Shown: positions 7,834 to 15,382 of the stretch, piece by piece
Numbering within the stretch: position 1 is the first letter of the stretch
Layout of the letters: the number at the start of each line of letters is the position of its first letter
Source of the DNA: Polaromonas sp.
GTDB lineage: Bacteria; Pseudomonadota; Gammaproteobacteria; Burkholderiales; Burkholderiaceae_C
NCBI RefSeq assembly: GCF_012927455.1
Contig: NZ_JABBPE010000005.1
Location: 1-64,000 of the forward strand
Direction: 5' to 3'
DNA: 64,000 bases
Notes under the pieces: model-generated
Seen by the model: only the letters and a program-made list of their open reading frames with translations
The model's database searches: none
What the model was told of the DNA's origin: nothing
Position numbers and translations under genes: made by a program

Positions 7834-8291
7834 TAAAACCTGGCCTTGAGCGCTGTTGCCGCTGCCGGCAAACTAAAGCAGCTCAGTATCCGCCATTGAA
7901 AGCCCGCGCCAGACTGACAGCGGCTGTAGAAATCTCCTAATTGCTCGCTCCAAACCTGTCACAAAACTCTGCAACTTGAACGTCGGCCATGTAACGACAA
8001 TCTAAGCGATTGCAGCAACTGCATCCGACCAGAAGCGGGTATTCGGGGTTGCTGCTCAATAACGGGCATTCACCGAAACAGAATTTCCATTGCGTTCCTT
8101 CAGCACAAAAACAGCTTTGCCAGTTGGCTGTCGACAACGCGGCGAAAGGATTCGGTCGCGAGTGCCCGCCATGTGCCTCCCTTATGTGAAAAAGGCATGA
8201 CAAAGGCATGACTAAGTTGGGGCGAAGTCGCGCAGCAAAGCCCTACAGCCCGCCATCTGGTCGGACCCCAATCAACGCGTTAAAAATAGCT

Positions 8292-8320
8292 TTGACTGGT
8301 AACATTTAAATCACTACTAT
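8292..8320 (+). promoter_or_regulatory. Sigma70-type promoter for the Cys-rich/SOUL pair
   Basis: TTGACT (8292-8297) and TACTAT (8315-8320) are separated by exactly 17 bp, a near-consensus arrangement. The start codon of the downstream gene is only 20 bp after the -10 box, so the 5' leader would be about 14 nt. Confidence 0.6.
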
Positions 8321-8340
8321 TTAACGAGAGCGACCACACC

Positions 8341-8526
8341 ATGCAAGACACACGCTGCTGCGGCACTGGCATTTGTCTGGTTGATATTTACGGACGTTGC
8401 TGGTGCGGCCAGCAGTGGGATGGTGAGCAAATGTGTCGCCCTGGCCAGCACCCCACTTCGGCCGAAAACAAGGCGGCTATTGACGATGCGTTGACGGCAG
8501 GCGATGCTGAAAGCCAACCCTTTTGA
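8341..8526 (+). CDS. Small Cys-rich conserved protein (MQDTRCCGTG.C family)
   Basis: The 61-aa product begins MQDTRCCGTGICLVDIYGRC and continues WCGQQWDGEQMC. Six cysteines in spaced pairs (CC, C, CWC, C) suggest metal or heme chelation or disulfides. I recall small proteins of this pattern in Burkholderiales without an assigned function. It has no signal peptide or membrane segment. Its stop TGA overlaps the TTG start of the SOUL gene (TTGA), so the two are probably translationally coupled. A near-consensus promoter lies immediately upstream. The function is unknown; the partner suggests a tie to heme or metal handling. Confidence 0.7.
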   Translation: MQDTRCCGTGICLVDIYGRCWCGQQWDGEQMCRPGQHPTSAENKAAIDDALTAGDAESQPF

Positions 8527-9215
8527 AACACACCATTCAACTCACTATTTTGCTGGCCTTTGGGCTGCTTGGAACTCCGGCTATGGCCACTGAAGAGCCC
8601 AAATTTGAACTCATTTCCAAGCAAGACCATATCGAGTTGCGCCGTTACCCGGCCTTCATCGTGGCCGAAACATTCGTGGAAGGCGATATGAATGCGGCTT
8701 CAAGCAAAGGTTTTCGCATCATTGCTGATTACATATTTGGCAACAACGTGGCTGCGGGTTCAGCATTAGACAAAGGTTCTGAAAAAATTGCGATGACCGC
8801 ACCTGTGACGATGGAGCCCGCAAACGCAGCTTCGCAAAAAATCGCCATGACTGCGCCTGTGGCCATGGAACCCTTGCCAAATGCCGGGCAAGCCAGCCAG
8901 ATGCCGCAAGCCATGCAAGGCGCCAAGCGCTGGCGGGTGCATTTTGTGATGCCCAGCACTTACACCCTGAACACGCTGCCTAAACCCAATAACCTGGCTG
9001 TGCAGTTGCGTGAAGTGCCCGCCAAGACCTGGGCGGTACTAAGCTATTCAGGCTTTAACACTGAAGCCGGAATCCAGCAGCGCACCGATGAGTTGGTGGC
9101 GTGGCTGGCTGCACAAAAAATAAAGACTACTGGCAGCCCACAGCTGGCGCGCTACAACCCTCCCTGGACTTTGCCAATGTTTCGCCGCAACGAAATCATG
9201 CTGGAGATTCAGTAA
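8523..9215 (+). CDS. SOUL family heme-binding protein, exported
   Basis: The 230-aa SOUL/HBP domain protein has a predicted signal peptide (KHTIQLTILLAFGLLGTPAMA). That signal is only complete if translation starts at TTG 8523, which overlaps the upstream stop in TTGA; the next ATG (8583) would delete it. Family marks are IELRRYPAFIVAET, a GFRIIADYIFG strand, and YNPPWTLPMFRRNEIMLE at the end. The conserved KIAMTAPV motif occurs twice in tandem, (E/Q)KIAMTAPV.MEP, where many family members have one, suggesting a local duplication of about 20 codons. SOUL proteins bind heme or tetrapyrroles; export implies a periplasmic role. Confidence 0.85.
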   Translation: MKHTIQLTILLAFGLLGTPAMATEEPKFELISKQDHIELRRYPAFIVAETFVEGDMNAASSKGFRIIADYIFGNNVAAGSALDKGSEKIAMTAPVTMEPANAASQKIAMTAPVAMEPLPNAGQASQMPQAMQGAKRWRVHFVMPSTYTLNTLPKPNNLAVQLREVPAKTWAVLSYSGFNTEAGIQQRTDELVAWLAAQKIKTTGSPQLARYNPPWTLPMFRRNEIMLEIQ

Positions 9216-9253
9216 CCAGGGGGCTGTTCGCCCCATGGTTCCTCACAAGCTGA

Positions 9254-9421
9254 CGCTGCACCTTGACGCGCATCGGCAAAGACGTCAGCGAAAAGTCCGA
9301 CTGCACGCCCGGGCTGTTCACGGTGGAGCACTATATTCGCGGCAAATGGGCTTGCGCCAAGTGCCAGACCTTGAGCCAGGCGCCGCTGCCCGCGCAGATC
9401 ATTGAGATCGTTATTCGTTGA
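9254..9421 (+). pseudogene. IS66-family transposase fragment (Zn-finger region)
   Basis: In one frame the DNA reads CTLTRIGKDVSEKSD..PG.FTVEHYIRGKWAC.KC, ending APLPAQIIEI and a TGA. This is the Cys-rich DNA-binding region of IS66 TnpC; intact copies continue for hundreds of residues. Both ends are lost. It is a relic only. Confidence 0.75.
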
Positions 9422-9494
9422 TCGTTGGTAGCGGGTAAGTCTGCCAATGACAGCTTTCGTCACGAAGAAGATTGGACGCCCTCGGTTCGGGAAT

Positions 9495-9573
9495 GCTTTT
9501 GAAAGTAGTTTGCCGCAGCTTCGGCCGGTGGAATGTAGCCGATGGGCTCCAGCTTTGGCAGCCCCTGCTGCGG
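9495..9573 (-). pseudogene. IS3-family transposase (orfB) C-terminal fragment
   Basis: The minus strand reads QQGLPKLEPIGYIPPAEAAA followed by NYF, matching the conserved PIGYIPPAEAEANYY tail of IS3-group integrase proteins. The remainder of the gene is absent and the tail is followed by an unrelated frame. Together with the IS66 relic, it marks this 376-bp gap as an IS graveyard. Confidence 0.7.
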
Positions 9574-9591
9574 CAACGCCGCCCCTTAACT

Positions 9592-11067
9592 TCAGGAGCA
9601 ACTACCAATCACGTAGTAATTGGCACCCGTCATCTTCAAGGTCGTGATGGAAAAAATGTTCCACAAGCCCATGGACTGGTTCGATCCGTTGGCATAGGTG
9701 AAGCCTGCGAACACGTAGGCGCGTCCCGCCACGGTGTGCGCGTAGTTAGACGCGGTGGCGCAGGTCGCTGTGGGCGGGGGCGTTCCGCTGGTGGTGCCGG
9801 TGGCAAGCGCCGACGCAGCGCCTTCCGCGCTGTTACTGTCTACCGCCTTCACGGTCCAGCTGTACTGCGTGGCCACGGCCAGGCCGGTGTCGTTGAAGCT
9901 GGTCGCCGTGACTGGCAGCGCATTGGTCTTGTTGGCGCTGCGGTAGACGTTGTAGCTGGCTGCGCCCGTCACGGCGTTCCAGCTGATGGTCATGCTGCTG
10001 GCGCTTGCATTGGACGTGACCACCCCGGTCGGTGCGGCCAACATGGAAGCGGGAGGTGGAGTGGTGGTGCCCGCAGAAACCTGGTCCACCATGGCCTTGA
10101 TGGCGGCCATTTGCGGGCCGGACTTTTTGGCGTAGTTGGCGCTGTCATAACCCCACCAGTCCCAGCAGCTGTTGGTGGCCTGTGTGCTGGTCTGCGGGTA
10201 GAGCATGACGACGTTGTTGCTGTCGGCCCAGCGGTTGTAGCCGGTGTTGCGCACGTACTGCTGCTGCACCAACGTGACGTTCTGCTGGCAGCCGTGCAGC
10301 ACCACATGCACGCGGCATTGCGCACCCGATGTGCAAGCCTGCGGAATGTAGGCCCAGCCGGTAGGCGCCATGCCGTGGCCGGTGATGAACTGGCTCTGGT
10401 TGAATTCGACAAAATTGCCGGCTGGCAGGGCTGCGTTGTTGCGGGCGTTCAGCGGGCCATACAAATGGCCCAGCATGGCGCCGGCCAAGTCAAAATCGCA
10501 GTCGTTGATGTAGGGCGAGCCCTTGGTGGAACAGGCGCTGCCGTAGTCGTCAGTGACCATCGCGTGCTCTGCGGCAACGTCTTTTTTATATATCACGTTG
10601 GCAGCCGGAACGAAGCTGCCGTAATAGGTTTTCAGCGCATCCATGACGCCGGGTTTGACGGTGCTGTCGATAGCGCCCGAGAAGAGATAGACCCTGGAAT
10701 TCTGCAGATTAACAACCGGGTCAATCAAGCCTTGCGAGGCCCAGCTGTTGGTGGTGCTGACCAGGCTGCTGGTCGGAATGCCGGCAGGGCTGGCCATACA
10801 ACGACCGGTGGCGTTGACGATGAAGCCCTCCGCGCAATAGTAGGGACCACCCGCAACAATGCCCGCGCCCTTTTTGAAGGTTGCGGAATAGGCCACATGC
10901 AGCTGCGCCGCCATGTAGCCACCAGACGAAAGCCCGGACACGGTGGTTTGCGTCTTGTCAATGTTGAGCGCGGGCAAATTGACGGCTGCCGGTGCCGAGC
11001 CGCAGGCCAGCGCCATCGTGGAGAGAATGACAGCGGCGGTGATATCCGAGTGAAGCTTGCTGACCAT
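9592..11067 (-). CDS. Secreted PHB depolymerase-like esterase with fibronectin type III domain
   Basis: The 491-aa exported protein has a signal peptide ending near SAPA (residues 1-28). The catalytic alpha/beta-hydrolase domain (about 35-345) has its lipase box at the N-terminal end, SGLSSGGYMA (Ser47), as in type 2 PHB depolymerases. It also has a conserved VVLHGCQQN histidine/oxyanion segment and a DWWGYD motif. A FN3 domain follows (about 350-430, SMTISWNAVTGAASYNVYR). A short Cys-bounded C-terminal module (about 438-490) may bind substrate. It probably hydrolyses extracellular short-chain polyhydroxyalkanoate or related esters. ATG 11067 has GGGAG eight bases upstream. Confidence 0.85.
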   Translation of the reverse strand: MVSKLHSDITAAVILSTMALACGSAPAAVNLPALNIDKTQTTVSGLSSGGYMAAQLHVAYSATFKKGAGIVAGGPYYCAEGFIVNATGRCMASPAGIPTSSLVSTTNSWASQGLIDPVVNLQNSRVYLFSGAIDSTVKPGVMDALKTYYGSFVPAANVIYKKDVAAEHAMVTDDYGSACSTKGSPYINDCDFDLAGAMLGHLYGPLNARNNAALPAGNFVEFNQSQFITGHGMAPTGWAYIPQACTSGAQCRVHVVLHGCQQNVTLVQQQYVRNTGYNRWADSNNVVMLYPQTSTQATNSCWDWWGYDSANYAKKSGPQMAAIKAMVDQVSAGTTTPPPASMLAAPTGVVTSNASASSMTISWNAVTGAASYNVYRSANKTNALPVTATSFNDTGLAVATQYSWTVKAVDSNSAEGAASALATGTTSGTPPPTATCATASNYAHTVAGRAYVFAGFTYANGSNQSMGLWNIFSITTLKMTGANYYVIGSCS

Positions 11068-11210
11068 GGTGTTGTCTCCCTAATGGTTCTTGATGATTTC
11101 TGAAAGACTCTATCGGCCGCCCATTCTGCGACGAAGCGAGGTTTTCGCGAAACTTTCCTTCAGGCTTTACGCACGGCCAAACAGTAACGGGTCGCAGTCG
11201 GGACGCCCTC

Positions 11211-11273
11211 TCTTTGATAGCTGCTTGCGCCCGTCCCGCCTGCGCTGCAGCCGTATTTGATGAAGTTTTTATA
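11211..11273 (+). repeat. Interspersed repeat, copy 3
   Basis: TTTGATAGCTGCTTGCGCCC and GT are followed by a diverged second arm ending in TTTTTATAAC. It lies in the 395-bp space between the esterase gene and tctA, which holds only this copy, the next one and T-rich sequence; I see no gene there. Confidence 0.8.
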
Positions 11274-11386
11274 ACTACTTGGCTTTTCTTTCCTCGCGCC
11301 TGTCGGGTTAGCCAAAGGCGTAACCCGAAAATCCCTGGACGCACCGACACAAAGCAGCTGTCGGGCGACGCTCCATCAACCCGACC

Positions 11387-11455
11387 TATGCTATATTTTT
11401 AATAGCTTCTCACGCCCGTCAGATATAGGCTGCAGCCATTTTTTATCAATTTTTT
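11387..11455 (+). repeat. Interspersed repeat, copy 4 (diverged)
   Basis: TGCTATATTTTTAATAGCTT then CTCACGCCCGTCAGATATAGG resembles the consensus with substitutions in the core. It lies immediately downstream of the tctA stop (tctA is on the minus strand). Whether it helps end tctCBA transcription is unknown. Confidence 0.65.
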
Positions 11456-11462
11456 GACCATT

Positions 11463-12965
11463 TCAAGCCACCTGCTGACGCGCTGTCCACCGCTTGGCCA
11501 GGCGCGGCAATACCATCACCGCCAGCACCACGCCGATCAAGATCAGCGAGACCGGGCGCTGGACAAACACCAGCGCGCTGCCCTCGCCAATCGACATCGC
11601 GTTGCGCAGCTGCGCTTCGGCCAGCGGGCCCAAAATCATGCCGACGACGACAGGCGCGGTCGGAAAGTCAAAGCGCCGCATCACCACCCCAAGCACGCCA
11701 ATGCCGTACAGCAGGAACAGATCAAACGAGCTTTGCCGCATGCCGTAGACGCCGACCGTGGCAAAAATCAAAATACCGGCGTACAGGTAAGGCTTGGGAA
11801 TCTTCAGCAGCTTGACCCACAGGCCCACCATCGGCAGGTTGAGCACCAGCAGCATCACGTTGCCGATGTACAGCGAGGCGATCAGCGCCCACACCAGTGA
11901 CGATGAGGTGGTGAAAAGTTGGGGGCCCGGCTGGATGCCGTAATTTTGAAACGCGCCGAGCAAGATGGCAGTGGTGTTGGACGTCGGGATTCCCAGCGTG
12001 AGGAGCGGAATCATCGCGGCCGTTACGGTGGCGTTGTTGGCTGCCTCCGGACCGGCCACGCCTTCAATGGCGCCTGCGCTGCCGAATTCGGCGCGGTCTT
12101 CATTTTTGGCCATCTTCTTTTCGGTGGCGTAGCTCAAAAAGGTCGGAATTTCGGTGCCGCCAGCGGGAATGCAGCCAAACGGCACGCCAATGGCGGTGCC
12201 GCGCAGCCAGGCCGGCCAGGAACGGCGCCAGTCCCTGGCCGTCATGTGAACCTTGCTCAGCCGATTCTGCTCTTCGACCACGCGGCCTTCATAAAGCACC
12301 GCGTACATCGCCTCGGCCACGGCAAACAGGCCGACCGCCACCAGCACGATTTCAATGCCATCGAGCAGTTCGGGCACGCCGCCGGTGTAACGCGCTTGCG
12401 CCGAAATCTGGTCCAGCCCGACCAGGCCGGCGGCCAGCCCGATGAACAACGCCGTCATGCCGCGCACCGTGCTTTTGCCCAGCACCGCACTGACGGTGGT
12501 GAAGGCCAACAGCATCAGCATGAAGTACTCGGGCGGCCCGAGCTTGACGGCCAGCTCCGCCACGATGGGCGCGAACAGCGTGACCAGCACCGTGGCAATG
12601 GTGCCGGCGATAAACGACCCGACGGCGGCGGTCGCCAGTGCAGCGCCAGCGCGCCCGCTTTTGGCCATCCGGTTGCCTTCCATCGCCGTCACCATGCTTG
12701 CCGTTTCGCCCGGTGTATTCAGCAAAATCGAGGTGGTCGAGCCACCATACATGGCGCCGTAGTAGATACCGGCAAAAAAGATCATGGAAGCCGTGGCTTC
12801 GACCTTGGCCGTGATCGGCAGCAGCATGGCGACGGCCACTGCGGGGCCTATGCCCGGCAGCACGCCGACCGCCGTACCCAGTGCACAGCCGACAAAACAC
12901 CAGAGCAGGTTGATGGGCGTGGCTGCAGTGACGAAGCCCTGCATCAGTTGGTTGAAGATATCCAT
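11463..12965 (-). CDS. tctA: Tripartite tricarboxylate transporter, large membrane subunit TctA
   Basis: The 500-aa polytopic inner-membrane protein (about 12 segments) is the permease of the TTT family. The conserved motif [19 protein letters not shown] near residue 35 and the related [20 protein letters not shown] in the second half are the two signature loops. It works with the binding protein TctC and small subunit TctB to import citrate or another carboxylate using the ion gradient. It lies 3 bp downstream of tctB, so translation is surely coupled. The substrate cannot be fixed, because the family has diversified in these bacteria. Confidence 0.95.
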   Translation of the reverse strand: MDIFNQLMQGFVTAATPINLLWCFVGCALGTAVGVLPGIGPAVAVAMLLPITAKVEATASMIFFAGIYYGAMYGGSTTSILLNTPGETASMVTAMEGNRMAKSGRAGAALATAAVGSFIAGTIATVLVTLFAPIVAELAVKLGPPEYFMLMLLAFTTVSAVLGKSTVRGMTALFIGLAAGLVGLDQISAQARYTGGVPELLDGIEIVLVAVGLFAVAEAMYAVLYEGRVVEEQNRLSKVHMTARDWRRSWPAWLRGTAIGVPFGCIPAGGTEIPTFLSYATEKKMAKNEDRAEFGSAGAIEGVAGPEAANNATVTAAMIPLLTLGIPTSNTTAILLGAFQNYGIQPGPQLFTTSSSLVWALIASLYIGNVMLLVLNLPMVGLWVKLLKIPKPYLYAGILIFATVGVYGMRQSSFDLFLLYGIGVLGVVMRRFDFPTAPVVVGMILGPLAEAQLRNAMSIGEGSALVFVQRPVSLILIGVVLAVMVLPRLAKRWTARQQVA

Positions 12966-12968
12966 GAT

Positions 12969-13478
12969 TTACAGCCAGCCTGTTGTGGTCAAACCTGGGA
13001 GATTGATCGCCAGAAATTGCGTGAACATCCAGTAGACCGGCGCGGCAATCGCCATGCCGATCAGCACATCCTTGAGCCAGGCTTGCGCTCGCCTGTCGGC
13101 CTTGCCTTCGGCGCCGCGCAGGCCTTGCACGGCCAGCACAAAACACAGGGTGCAGCTAAAGATAAAGCCGATGGAAGTGATCAGCGCCGCATTGGCCAGC
13201 AAGCCCGCCGACACCCAGACAAAACCGGGCCAGTACGCCTGGGTTGCACCGGCGGGCTCGTCCATGGAGCGAAAGCCGCCGCTGCGCGCTTCCCAGACGA
13301 TAAAGCCGCCGCACACCAGCAGGCCCAGGGCCACCAGCCAGGGCAGAAAGTTCGGGCCGACGCCGCCATAGCCGGCAGCCGAAGGGATGCTGACGGCGCC
13401 TGCCGCCAGCCCCAAGCCGACCAGCAACACGCCGGCGCCCACCAGCGTCTGCAGCAAAGAGGGAGCTTGTTGTGTCAT
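12969..13478 (-). CDS. tctB: Tripartite tricarboxylate transporter, small membrane subunit TctB
   Basis: The 169-aa protein has four predicted transmembrane helices (about 12-32, 44-60, 84-112 and 135-155) with the loose sequence conservation typical of TctB. A characteristic GVGPNFLPWLVALGLL follows helix 1. ATG 13478 gives MTQQAPSLLQ; the longer frame to 13547 would add charged residues before the first helix and is rejected. It is the middle gene of tctCBA, separated from tctC by 151 bp that contain a terminator-like hairpin. Confidence 0.88.
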   Translation of the reverse strand: MTQQAPSLLQTLVGAGVLLVGLGLAAGAVSIPSAAGYGGVGPNFLPWLVALGLLVCGGFIVWEARSGGFRSMDEPAGATQAYWPGFVWVSAGLLANAALITSIGFIFSCTLCFVLAVQGLRGAEGKADRRAQAWLKDVLIGMAIAAPVYWMFTQFLAINLPGLTTTGWL

Positions 13479-13544
13479 TTTTTTGGGTTCTCGCCGTGTG
13501 GGGGAAAAGATGCTGTGTTCGTGCCGCGCCAGATGCCGTGCTGG

Positions 13545-13587
13545 CAAAAAACAGCCGCCCTGCTCCGGGACATCGAAACAGGGCGGC
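13545..13587 (-). terminator. Intrinsic terminator/attenuator between tctC and tctB
   Basis: The stem GCCGCCCTG/CAGGGCGGC (13554-13562 with 13579-13587) is followed on the minus strand by TGTTTTTTG. It lies downstream of tctC and upstream of tctB, so part of the transcripts should end here. This would favour binding protein over permease. Confidence 0.7.
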
Positions 13588-13629
13588 GCGAGGAAAAAGG
13601 CGGGTGCGCGTAGATCGGTTCAGGTCAGC

Positions 13630-14589
13630 TTAAATCATGCCGGACTTGACCATGGTGGCGCGCAAACTGGCAAAGTCATCATCGACAAACTTGTCGAAGG
13701 CCGGCCCGGTCAGCAGCGCAGGCGTCCAGTTGTTTTTCTCGGACGCTTCCATCCAGCTTTTGGATTTGACGGCCTTGAGAATCATCTCGGTCAGCGCCTT
13801 GCGCTGCTCGGCCGTGATGCCGGGCGCGCCATAGACGCCGCGCCAGTTGCCAATCACGACATTGACGCCCTGCTCCTTGAGCGTCGGGACATCGACACCC
13901 TTGAGCCGCGTGTCGGAGGTCACGGCCAGCGCCTTCATCTTGCCGGCGCTGATGTATTCAGCAAACTCGCTGTAGCCGCTGCCACCCACCGTGACGTTGC
14001 CGCCCAGAATGGCGGCGGTGGCTTCGCCGCCCCCGCGAAAGGCCACGTAGTTGATTTTGGAGGGGTCCACGCCGACTTCACGCGCAATCATGGCCGCGGC
14101 AATGTGCTCGGTGGAGCCGCGCGAACCGCCACCCCATTTCACGCTGCCGGGGTCTTTCTTGAGCTGCTCGATCACGTCCTTCATGGTTTTGAAAGGCGAG
14201 TTGGCGGGCAACACAAACACGTTGTATTCGCTGCTCAGGCGCGCGATCGGCGTGGCCTGACTCAGGCTGACCGGCGGCTTGCCGGTGATCAGGCCGCCCA
14301 GCATCACGGCGCCCATCACCATCAGGGCATTTCCGTCGCCCTTGCTGCCGTTGACAAACTGCGCCAACCCCAGCGCACCGGCGGCGCCGCCCTTGTTGTC
14401 ATAGGTCACGGTCGATGCCGCACCGGACTCCTGCAGCGCCTTGCCCAGCGCGCGGCCGGTGGTGTCCCAACCGCCGCCGGGGTTGGCCGGAATCATCATC
14501 TTCACGCCGGTGGCGGCAAAGGCTGGCAGGGGCAGAGCCGCCACTGCGGCCAGCGCAGCCATGGATTTCAGAAAGGTATCTCGACGCAT
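13630..14589 (-). CDS. tctC: Tripartite tricarboxylate transporter substrate-binding protein TctC
   Basis: This 319-aa periplasmic binding protein of the Bug/TctC family has a signal peptide (MRRDTFLKSM..LPLPAFA). The MRRDTFLKSMAA start has a weak RR pair but looks Sec-type. The Bug-fold substrate loop is visible as IPANPGGGWDTTGRALGKAL, and a GGSRGSTEHIAAAMIAREVG segment follows in the second lobe. ATG 14589 is preceded by AGGAGA at 6 nt. It captures the carboxylate and delivers it to TctAB. It is the first gene of tctCBA and divergent from tctDE. Confidence 0.95.
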   Translation of the reverse strand: MRRDTFLKSMAALAAVAALPLPAFAATGVKMMIPANPGGGWDTTGRALGKALQESGAASTVTYDNKGGAAGALGLAQFVNGSKGDGNALMVMGAVMLGGLITGKPPVSLSQATPIARLSSEYNVFVLPANSPFKTMKDVIEQLKKDPGSVKWGGGSRGSTEHIAAAMIAREVGVDPSKINYVAFRGGGEATAAILGGNVTVGGSGYSEFAEYISAGKMKALAVTSDTRLKGVDVPTLKEQGVNVVIGNWRGVYGAPGITAEQRKALTEMILKAVKSKSWMEASEKNNWTPALLTGPAFDKFVDDDFASLRATMVKSGMI

Positions 14590-14615
14590 ACGGGTCTCCT
14601 TGACAGGTTGTAATG

Positions 14616-14629
14616 GCGCAATGATGCGC
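14616..14629. promoter_or_regulatory. Palindrome in the tctC-tctD intergenic region (possible TctD site)
   Basis: GCGCA-ATGA-TGCGC is an inverted repeat lying 27 bp upstream of tctC, in the 97-bp divergent promoter region shared with tctD. It is a plausible operator for the response regulator; no experimental consensus is known to me. Confidence 0.35.
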
Positions 14630-14686
14630 TTTCTTTCTGTCAAACGGCTGTCCGGAAGCATTGGGGAAAGTGCTAATGTCCTGCCC

Positions 14687-15382
14687 ATGACGACGACCCT
14701 GAAACTGCTGCTGATCGAGGACGATTCATCGATGCAGACCGCCTTGCAGCGCGCCCTGAGCCGGCGCGGTATGGAGGTGTTGCCGTGCACCGATGGCCGG
14801 CAGGCATTGGCGCAATGGAGCGCCGCGCAGCCCGATGTGGTGGTGCTGGACCTCAGCCTGCCCGGGCTCGACGGCCTGCAGGTACTGGAGCAAGCGCGCC
14901 AGCTGGGGCTGAGCACGCCGGTACTGATTTTGACGGCCCGCGGCACGGTGGGCGACCGCATCGTCGGCCTGAACACCGGAGCCGACGACTACCTGCCCAA
15001 GCCGTTTGACCTGGACGAGCTTGAAGCGCGACTGCGTGCGCTAAGCCGGCGCCGCCCCGCCTCAAGCACAGAATCAGGCGCCAGCCCAACCATGGTGGGC
15101 CATCTTCGCTATGAAAAAGAGAGCGGTGCAATTTACCACCAAGGCCTGGTGCTGGACCTAACGCCGCGCGAGTTGGCCCTGCTGCTGGCCTTGATCGCCA
15201 AACCCGGCCAGGCGGTGTCCAAGGAACGGCTGTTCGAACTGGTGTTTCCCGGCGAAACCGACGTGCAGTACGAAGCCGTGGAAGTCGTGGTCTACCGCCT
15301 GCGCAAAAAGCTGGTGGATACCGGCGTCAGCCTGATCACGCTGCGCGGCCTGGGCTATTTGCTGAAGGTGGATACGAAGTGA
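14687..15382 (+). CDS. tctD: Response regulator TctD (OmpR/PhoB type)
   Basis: The 231-aa regulator has a receiver domain (about 5-118) with the acidic pocket EDD (11-13), phospho-acceptor Asp55 in VLDLSLPGLDG, Thr in LTARG and Lys in YLPKPFD. A winged-helix DNA-binding domain follows (about 132-228, LTPRELALL..RLRKKL, TLRGLGYLL). It is divergent from tctCBA and overlaps the kinase gene tctE. This arrangement is the classical one in which TctDE senses tricarboxylates and activates the tctCBA transporter. Confidence 0.93.
   Translation: MTTTLKLLLIEDDSSMQTALQRALSRRGMEVLPCTDGRQALAQWSAAQPDVVVLDLSLPGLDGLQVLEQARQLGLSTPVLILTARGTVGDRIVGLNTGADDYLPKPFDLDELEARLRALSRRRPASSTESGASPTMVGHLRYEKESGAIYHQGLVLDLTPRELALLLALIAKPGQAVSKERLFELVFPGETDVQYEAVEVVVYRLRKKLVDTGVSLITLRGLGYLLKVDTK

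Larger units (their letters stand above)
7757..8340. other. 584-bp intergenic region between hemH and the small Cys-rich gene
   Basis: It holds an interspersed repeat (7775-7833) and a sigma70-like promoter (8292-8320). A possible 90-codon minus-strand ORF (8209-7937) encodes a product with eight cysteines, including CFCAEG and GCSCCNRLDC. That ORF has no Shine-Dalgarno and no recognisable homology, so it is not called as a gene. Two ATGs in repeated GGCATGA context precede it. Confidence 0.4.

Noticed and set aside
7937..8209. Minus-strand 90-codon ORF with eight cysteines
   Set aside because: It has no ribosome-binding site or recognisable homology. It is kept only as a note in the intergenic entry.
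9472..11103. Long plus-strand ORF (543 codons) opposite the PHB-depolymerase gene
   Set aside because: Its product is Gly/Arg/His-rich with no domain. The minus-strand frame has a lipase box, signal peptide and FN3 domain, so this is a GC-bias shadow.
11919..13613. Plus-strand ORF of 564 codons across tctA and tctB
   Set aside because: The sequence is low-complexity and His/Gly/Gln-rich. It is antisense to two well-recognised transporter genes.
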